From Lactobacillus rodentium (GTDB taxonomy: Bacteria > Bacillota > Bacilli > Lactobacillales > Lactobacillaceae): a DNA stretch of 64,000 nt. Below are positions 59,902-64,000 of this stretch, piece after piece. Within the stretch, counting starts at the first letter, position 1. Each line of letters begins with the position of its first letter. Location of the stretch: positions 1 to 64,000 of the forward strand of contig NZ_BFBY01000003.1 in the NCBI RefSeq assembly GCF_003423665.1, written 5' to 3'. Below the pieces are notes generated by a model. The model made no database searches and was not told where the DNA came from. It saw only the letters and a program-made list of their open reading frames with translations. The position numbers and the translations under genes were made by a program.

Positions 59902-60132
59902 ATGCAACAAATTGGAATTCATGCAATTGTCAGTATTTTGACATATTTAATAATGATTGGTTTAGCATTTAGAGCAGTTCAATCATTGAGATTAGATAAA
60001 ATATTTAAAAAGGGACATAATTTTGAAATTCAACTTTTTCTTATTTTTATTGCAATCGCACTAGGATTTTTAGTAGGACAATTTTTTGTCACTCTTATCG
60101 ATCAATCACTGTATCTTAAAGTTCTCTTTTAA
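59902..60132 (+). CDS. DUF1146 family (YwzB-like) membrane protein
   Basis: 76 residues with two hydrophobic helices (AIVSILTYLIMIGLAFRAVQSL and LIFIAIALGFLVGQFFVTLI). DUF1146/YwzB genes commonly follow the atp operon in Firmicutes. The ribosome site lies at the end of the terminator T run. The function is unknown. Confidence 0.85.
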   Translation: MQQIGIHAIVSILTYLIMIGLAFRAVQSLRLDKIFKKGHNFEIQLFLIFIAIALGFLVGQFFVTLIDQSLYLKVLF

Positions 60133-60175
60133 AATCTAATAATTTAGTTAAAAATTGAGAAGTTATGAGTATTTC

Positions 60176-60204
60176 TTAAAGAAAGACACTTTTTGTGTTA
60201 CAAT
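60176..60204 (+). promoter_or_regulatory. Candidate mbl promoter
   Basis: TTAAAG and TACAAT are separated by 17 bases, the latter preceded by TG-N (extended -10). It lies about 30 bases upstream of the mbl start. Confidence 0.55.
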
Positions 60205-60234
60205 TTTTAATGATTAAATACTGGAGGCACTATC

Positions 60235-61230
60235 GTGGCAAGAGATATAGGAATTGACTTAGGAACAGCAAACGTTCTTATCAACGTTTCTGGAAAAGGA
60301 ATTGTATTAAATGAACCTTCTGTCGTAGCTGTAGACACAACTAATGATAAGGTTGTAGCCGTAGGAACAGAAGCATATAAAATGGTCGGTCGTACCCCTG
60401 GCAATATTAGAGTAATTAGACCGCTAAAGAATGGTGTAATAGCAGATTTCGATATTACAGGTGAAATGTTAAATTATTTCATTGAAAAACTCAATGTTAA
60501 AGGATTCATGTCTAAACCTAATATTCTTATCTGTGCACCAACAGGTGTAACTTCGATTGAACAAAAAGCGATCATCCAAGCAGCAGAAAGATCAGGCGGA
60601 GGTAATGTTTACCTTGATTTTGAGCCTAAAGTTGCTGCTGTTGGTGCAGGTCTTGATATCTTTAAACCTCAAGGTAACATGGTAATTGATATTGGAGGTG
60701 GAACAACAGATATTGCTGTTCTTTCAATGGGTGAAATTGTCACCTCACAATCAGTTCGATGGGCTGGAGATAAAATGGATCAGGCCATTATTAATTACAT
60801 TAAAAATGAAAAGAATCTTTTGGTTGGTCAAAGAACAGCTGAACAAATTAAAAAACAAATTGGTACTGCCTTTGAACCTGATCCTGATACATCAATTACT
60901 GTTCGAGGAAGAGATATTGTTGATGGACTTCCAAAACAAATAACTGTTACGGCTCCTGAGATTCAGGGTGCGCTAAACGATGGCTTAATGTCAATTGTGG
61001 CAGCAACTAAAGAAGTCCTAGAAGAAACACCTCCAGAACTATCAGCAGATATAATTGATCGTGGTATCATGTTAACAGGTGGGGGAGCAATGTTATCAAA
61101 TATTGATAAACTTATCACCTACTACTTACAAGTACCAGTTTTAAAAGCTGAAAATCCATTAGAGGCAGTTGCATTAGGAACTGGAACCTTACTAAAAAAT
61201 ATTGAAAATCAGTCAAAACGAAAGCATTAA
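60235..61230 (+). CDS. mbl: MreB/Mbl-type rod-shape actin
   Basis: An actin-like filament protein that guides lateral wall synthesis. 331 residues from a GTG start after GGAGG. Phosphate loops are GIDLGTANVLINV and VIDIGGGTTDIAVLS; the adenosine motif is IMLTGGGAMLSNIDK. Its place downstream of the atp operon and next to rodA fits Mbl rather than the mreBCD-operon MreB. The two are hard to separate by sequence alone. Confidence 0.93.
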   Translation: MARDIGIDLGTANVLINVSGKGIVLNEPSVVAVDTTNDKVVAVGTEAYKMVGRTPGNIRVIRPLKNGVIADFDITGEMLNYFIEKLNVKGFMSKPNILICAPTGVTSIEQKAIIQAAERSGGGNVYLDFEPKVAAVGAGLDIFKPQGNMVIDIGGGTTDIAVLSMGEIVTSQSVRWAGDKMDQAIINYIKNEKNLLVGQRTAEQIKKQIGTAFEPDPDTSITVRGRDIVDGLPKQITVTAPEIQGALNDGLMSIVAATKEVLEETPPELSADIIDRGIMLTGGGAMLSNIDKLITYYLQVPVLKAENPLEAVALGTGTLLKNIENQSKRKH

Positions 61231-61231
61231 A

Positions 61232-61414
61232 ATGAATAATTGGTTTAATGGAGCAGCAATTCTTGCTCAACTAAAAAATATTGGAAAATATTTACTGCTA
61301 CTTTTTATTGTAATGTTAATTGGAGCTTTTGTTGGATGTGGAGTTGCAAGTGGTAATCCTTTTAACCTCTTTTTCCCATCTACATGGATTCATTTCTTTC
61401 AATTTTTGAATTAG
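61232..61414 (+). CDS. EpuA-type small membrane protein (often labelled RNA polymerase subunit beta)
   Basis: 60 residues from the ATG directly after mbl: an amphipathic start, one transmembrane helix ([19 protein letters not shown]), then [19 protein letters not shown]. The G-N-P-F-x-x-F-x-P-S-T-W pattern matches the EpuA family (PF11772). Databases call this family a DNA-directed RNA polymerase subunit beta, but a single-pass membrane peptide is unlikely to be one. The role is unknown. Confidence 0.8.
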   Translation: MNNWFNGAAILAQLKNIGKYLLLLFIVMLIGAFVGCGVASGNPFNLFFPSTWIHFFQFLN

Positions 61415-61422
61415 CTGATTTT

Positions 61423-61713
61423 ATGATAAAAAAAATATTTATTAAATTAATAGTTCTCTATCAAAAAGTTATTTCACCAATTTTGCCACCATCATGTCGG
61501 TATTATCCAACATGTTCAACCTATATGATTGATGCGGTAAAAAAACATGGATTTCTTGCAGGATTTATCATGGGAAGTGCAAGAATTTTGAGATGTAATC
61601 CTTTTGTTAGAGGTGGGGTAGATCCAGTCCCGGATTTCTTTACTCTTAAAAGAAATCCTCATCCCGAAAATTATGAGGATGAAATTATTGTTCAAGCATT
61701 TCATAAAAAATAG
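61423..61713 (+). CDS. yidD: Membrane protein insertion efficiency factor YidD
   Basis: 96 residues with an amphipathic N-terminal helix and the diagnostic [20 protein letters not shown] and [17 protein letters not shown] segments. YidD assists YidC-dependent membrane insertion. I took the ATG just after the epuA stop; the open frame runs 13 codons upstream within epuA. No strong ribosome site is seen, so coupling with epuA is likely. Confidence 0.93.
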   Translation: MIKKIFIKLIVLYQKVISPILPPSCRYYPTCSTYMIDAVKKHGFLAGFIMGSARILRCNPFVRGGVDPVPDFFTLKRNPHPENYEDEIIVQAFHKK

Positions 61714-61721
61714 GAGAAAGT

Positions 61722-61949
61722 ATGTCAAGAAAATTAGAAAGTATTGATATTGAAGTTAATGAACGTAAAGGAGCCAACAATCCTACTTGGGAAGTTGTGA
61801 TTCCTGGAAAACGTTCAATTGGTATTATCGAACAAGTAGAAGAAAAATATCATGCTGTTTCAAGTAAGAATAACTATAGTTTATATTCAAAAACTTTAGA
61901 GAGTGCAATTAACGAATTGCTCTCTTACTTTACATTGCATGAAAAGTAA
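61722..61949 (+). CDS. DUF2969 family protein
   Basis: 75 residues, small and soluble (ESIDIEVNERKGANNPTWEVVIPGKRSIGIIEQ). The pattern matches the DUF2969 family, found in lactobacilli and relatives next to rodA. AGGAG precedes the ATG. Function unknown. Confidence 0.8.
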   Translation: MSRKLESIDIEVNERKGANNPTWEVVIPGKRSIGIIEQVEEKYHAVSSKNNYSLYSKTLESAINELLSYFTLHEK

Positions 61950-61968
61950 ATTTTAGTGGGTTTAATTT

Positions 61969-63159
61969 ATGGCAAAAGTTGAAAATAGAATGAATTGGTA
62001 TGACCGAATAGCATGGGGAATTGTAATTCCAGTAGTGCTACTTGCTCTTATCAGTTTGTATTCAATTTGGATTGCCGCAGCCAATGACCCAAAAATGGGA
62101 AGTCCCAAGCAAACAGTTCTTATTCAGGCTATCTGGTATTTGGTATCAATTGGCTTGATAGTGCTAGTGATGCAATTTGATGCAGAGCAGTTATACAGGT
62201 TGGCACCAATTGCATATGGTGTCGGAATAGTGCTTTTGATAGCTGTTTTGTTTCTTTACAACCGACAGGTAGCTGCTGATACGGGAGCAAAAAGTTGGTT
62301 CAAATTAGGACCATTAACTTTTCAACCTTCAGAACTGATGAAGCCGGCTTTTATTTTAATGTTAGCGCGAGTAGTGCAAAAACATAATACTGAATACAGT
62401 CATACCATAAAAAATGATTGGTTATTAATTGGTAAAATATTTGCCTGGTTGATCCCAGTAGCAGTTTTGTTAAAATTACAAAATGACTTTGGTACAATGT
62501 TAGTTTTCTTTGCAATAGTTGGAGGCGTAATTTTAGTTTCCGGTATTTCTTGGAAAATTATTATTCCTGTATATGGAACTGTATTTGTCCTTGGAGCCAC
62601 GGCTATCATATTGGTTGTAACTCCTGGTGGCCAAGCAATATTAGGACATTTCTTCCGAGCTTACCAGTTTGAAAGAATTAATTCTTGGTTGGATCCGTCT
62701 GGTGATACATCCAAAGGGGCATATCAATTGTGGCAAAGTATGAAAGCAATTGGTTCAGGACAATTATTTGGACAAGGGGTTGGAAAAATCAATGTTTATG
62801 TTCCTGTAAGAACATCTGATATGATCTTTTCCGTAATTGGTGAAACATTTGGTTTTATTGGCTCTTGTGTGGTTATCTTTATTTATTTTTATTTAATTTT
62901 TCAAATGGTACAAATTACCTTTGAAACTAAAAATGCTTTTTATTCCTATATTTCAACAGGAATTATTATGATGATTTTATTTCACGTCTTTGAAAATATT
63001 GGTATGGGAATTGATTTACTTCCTTTAACTGGTATCCCATTACCTTTCGTATCTCAAGGTGGGTCAGCCCTGATCGGAAATATGATTGGCGTTGGATTAA
63101 TATTATCGATGAAATGGCATCACAAAGATTACATGTTTTCTACAGCAGGTGATTTTTAA
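61969..63159 (+). CDS. rodA: SEDS peptidoglycan glycosyltransferase RodA
   Basis: RodA polymerises lipid II in the rod complex with Mbl/MreB. 396 residues, about ten membrane helices. SEDS motifs include GPLTFQPSELMKPAF, LKLQNDFGTMLVF, and GIPLPFVSQGGSALIGNMIGVGL, with the catalytic Asp most likely in the large loop around LDPSGDTSKGAYQLWQS. It closes the mbl-epuA-yidD-DUF2969-rodA run. Its neighbour Mbl fits RodA rather than FtsW. Confidence 0.94.
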   Translation: MAKVENRMNWYDRIAWGIVIPVVLLALISLYSIWIAAANDPKMGSPKQTVLIQAIWYLVSIGLIVLVMQFDAEQLYRLAPIAYGVGIVLLIAVLFLYNRQVAADTGAKSWFKLGPLTFQPSELMKPAFILMLARVVQKHNTEYSHTIKNDWLLIGKIFAWLIPVAVLLKLQNDFGTMLVFFAIVGGVILVSGISWKIIIPVYGTVFVLGATAIILVVTPGGQAILGHFFRAYQFERINSWLDPSGDTSKGAYQLWQSMKAIGSGQLFGQGVGKINVYVPVRTSDMIFSVIGETFGFIGSCVVIFIYFYLIFQMVQITFETKNAFYSYISTGIIMMILFHVFENIGMGIDLLPLTGIPLPFVSQGGSALIGNMIGVGLILSMKWHHKDYMFSTAGDF

Positions 63160-63162
63160 ACA

Positions 63163-63189
63163 AAAAAAGCTTTGGATTTTTATCCAAAG
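63163..63189 (+). terminator. rodA terminator hairpin, T tract displaced by an insertion
   Basis: A perfect stem CTTTGGAT-TTTT-ATCCAAAG lies just after rodA and is preceded by seven A residues. The expected T run is missing because the inverted repeat of the IS3-family element begins at the very next base. Confidence 0.75.
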
Positions 63190-63241
63190 TGAAGTTAACC
63201 CCCAAAGTTGGACAAAATGTTCAATTTTGGAGGTTTTTATT

Positions 63242-63760
63242 TTGACTAAATTTACTTATGAACAAAAACTAGCAGCCGTTAAATTATATCTTGAAGGTCA
63301 AAGTTCAGGAGAAATAATAAAAAAATTTAATATCGGAGAGCATGCTCAACTTCTTTTTTGGGTAAAACAATATAAAAGACATGGACCTAATATCCTCAAT
63401 CCTAAGAAAAAGCATGAAGAATATAGTGGTGAATTTAAACTTAATGTTTTAAACTGGAAAAAACAATATCATGAAACTTATGAAGCAACTGCAGTTAAGT
63501 TTGGTATTTCAAATCCAGGCACTATCTATCAATGGCAAAAAGCTAAAGATAAAGGAGATCTTGTTGCTTCAAATAAAAAACGAGGTCGACCTCCATTGGT
63601 TAAAAATCAAAAGAAAATAAGTCCGCTGTCTAAATCAGAGCGTGAAGAATTAGAAAGATTAAGAAAAGAAAATCGTAGTCTCTTCATTGAAAATGAATAC
63701 TTAAAAAAATTAGACGCCTTAATTCAAAACAGAGAACAAAACAAGAAGAACGGCAAATAA
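63242..63760 (+). CDS. IS3-family transposase OrfA
   Basis: 172 residues from a TTG after GGAGG; the open frame extends 31 codons further upstream across the element end and is not used. It has two helix-turn-helix units (KFTYEQKLAAVKLYLEG...IIKKFNIGEHAQLLFW and KFGISNPGTIYQW), then a C-terminal leucine-zipper-like coiled coil (REELERLRKENRSLFIENEYLKKL). OrfA binds the element ends and regulates transposition. A slippery A run near its end allows fusion to OrfB. Confidence 0.92.
   Translation: MTKFTYEQKLAAVKLYLEGQSSGEIIKKFNIGEHAQLLFWVKQYKRHGPNILNPKKKHEEYSGEFKLNVLNWKKQYHETYEATAVKFGISNPGTIYQWQKAKDKGDLVASNKKRGRPPLVKNQKKISPLSKSEREELERLRKENRSLFIENEYLKKLDALIQNREQNKKNGK
63703..63709 (+). promoter_or_regulatory. 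-1 programmed frameshift site of the IS element
   Basis: The heptamer A AAA AAA (codons AAA AAA in the OrfA frame) matches the X XXY YYZ slippery rule. A shift by -1 here enters the orfB frame with no intervening stop, giving the OrfAB transposase. Confidence 0.75.
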
Positions 63761-64000
63761 TTAAAGAATTAAGGCAAGAATTTGGATTTAAGTTAACAGA
63801 GTTATTGCCATTAACCTCTTTATCTAAGAGCACATATTATTATCAGCCTCATGAACGTAAACAAAAGATTAGTGACAAAAAATTATTAACATTAATCTTA
63901 AAAATTAAGAAGCATAATCTGGGCTATGGCTATCTTAGAGTAACTGATCAGCTTCATCGTCTGGGACATAAAGTAAATCATAAACGTGTTCAACGGATTA
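63709..64000 (+). CDS. IS3-family transposase OrfB, 5' part (continues beyond the window)
   Basis: In the -1 frame the reading is open to the window edge. It shows FGFKLTELLPLTSLSKSTYYYQ and then a region like HNLGYGYLRVTDQLHRLGHKVNHKRVQRI, which matches the helix-turn-helix before the DDE integrase domain of IS150-type OrfB. The catalytic DDE part is not included. No independent start is obvious, so it is probably made as a frameshift fusion. Confidence 0.85.
   Translation, partial: MRRLNSKQRTKQEERQIIKELRQEFGFKLTELLPLTSLSKSTYYYQPHERKQKISDKKLLTLILKIKKHNLGYGYLRVTDQLHRLGHKVNHKRVQRI

Larger units (their letters stand above)
63190..64000 (+). mobile_element. IS3-family (IS150-like) insertion sequence, left part
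   Basis: The left end begins TGAAGTTAACCCCCAAAG and continues TTGGACA, typical of IS150-group ends in lactobacilli. orfA and the start of orfB follow with a -1 frameshift arrangement. The right end and any target duplication lie beyond the window. Confidence 0.88.

Overview
The window looks like a chromosomal segment of a low-GC, homofermentative lactic acid bacterium, most likely of the Lactobacillus gasseri/johnsonii/acidophilus group. This rests on the A+T-rich codon use, the cggR-gap-pgk-tpiA-eno order, a tmRNA tag reading AKNNNSYAVAA, the F-type ATPase operon running into mbl/epuA/yidD/rodA, and the overall gene content. The species call is inference from recognition; no search was run. 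Almost everything is ordinary core genome. I found no CRISPR array, prophage, restriction system or bacteriocin cluster.

Layout. Positions 1-2700: clpP (minus) behind a CIRCE-like operator, an APC amino acid permease and tRNA-Arg(CCG). Positions 2750-8500: the central glycolytic operon cggR-gap-pgk-tpiA-eno, with a dyad in the cggR leader and a strong terminator inside the operon after gap. Positions 8570-12290: secG, rnr, smpB and a GNAT acetyltransferase. Positions 12460-13660: a small accessory island with a TetR-like regulator convergent with a LURP-one/YxjI-like protein. Positions 13660-22780: ung, pta, tsaE, a DnaQ-like exonuclease, murB, the c-di-AMP/amino-sugar block cdaA-cdaR-glmM, and glmS with candidate NagR-type half sites. 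Positions 22820-26740: paired crcB fluoride channels, a DUF4097 protein, a small membrane protein, a VanZ protein and yebC. Positions 26800-32630: a complete-looking comGA-GG pseudopilus operon, a YtxK-type methyltransferase and ackA. Positions 32630-38980: tmRNA, then DUF3737-malY behind a promoter with the 19-bp spacer and dyad of MerR-family targets, then manA, an SdpI-like membrane protein and a two-component system. Positions 38980-46470: an LtaS-type synthase, VanZ, pgi, a DHA2 transporter, a small unknown, YagU, and two minor tRNAs (Gln-CTG, Glu-CTC) without encoded CCA. Positions 46470-53290: a serine beta-lactamase-like hydrolase, murT (no gatD beside it), tdk, prfA-prmC-tsaC and upp. 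Positions 53400-63160: atpBEFHAGDC, a DUF1146 protein, mbl, epuA, yidD, a DUF2969 protein and rodA. From 63190 to the right edge: the left part of an IS3-family (IS150-like) element inserted exactly at the 3' base of the rodA terminator stem.

How it fits together. Glycolysis (Gap, Pgk, Tpi, Eno, Pgi) feeds acetate-kinase metabolism (Pta, AckA) and amino-sugar supply (GlmS, GlmM, ManA). The amino sugars go to the envelope functions (MurB, MurT, LtaS, RodA, Mbl). CdaA sits with CdaR and GlmM, as is usual in Firmicutes. RNase R, SmpB and tmRNA form the ribosome-rescue set. TsaC and TsaE serve tRNA t6A synthesis.

The most interesting leads are the MerR-type promoter in front of DUF3737-malY, the leader dyad of cggR, the candidate NagR sites before glmS, the SdpI-like protein coupled to a two-component system, murT without gatD, the paired minor tRNAs beside direct repeats, and the IS3-family insertion at a terminator hairpin. 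No clearly undescribed system was found.
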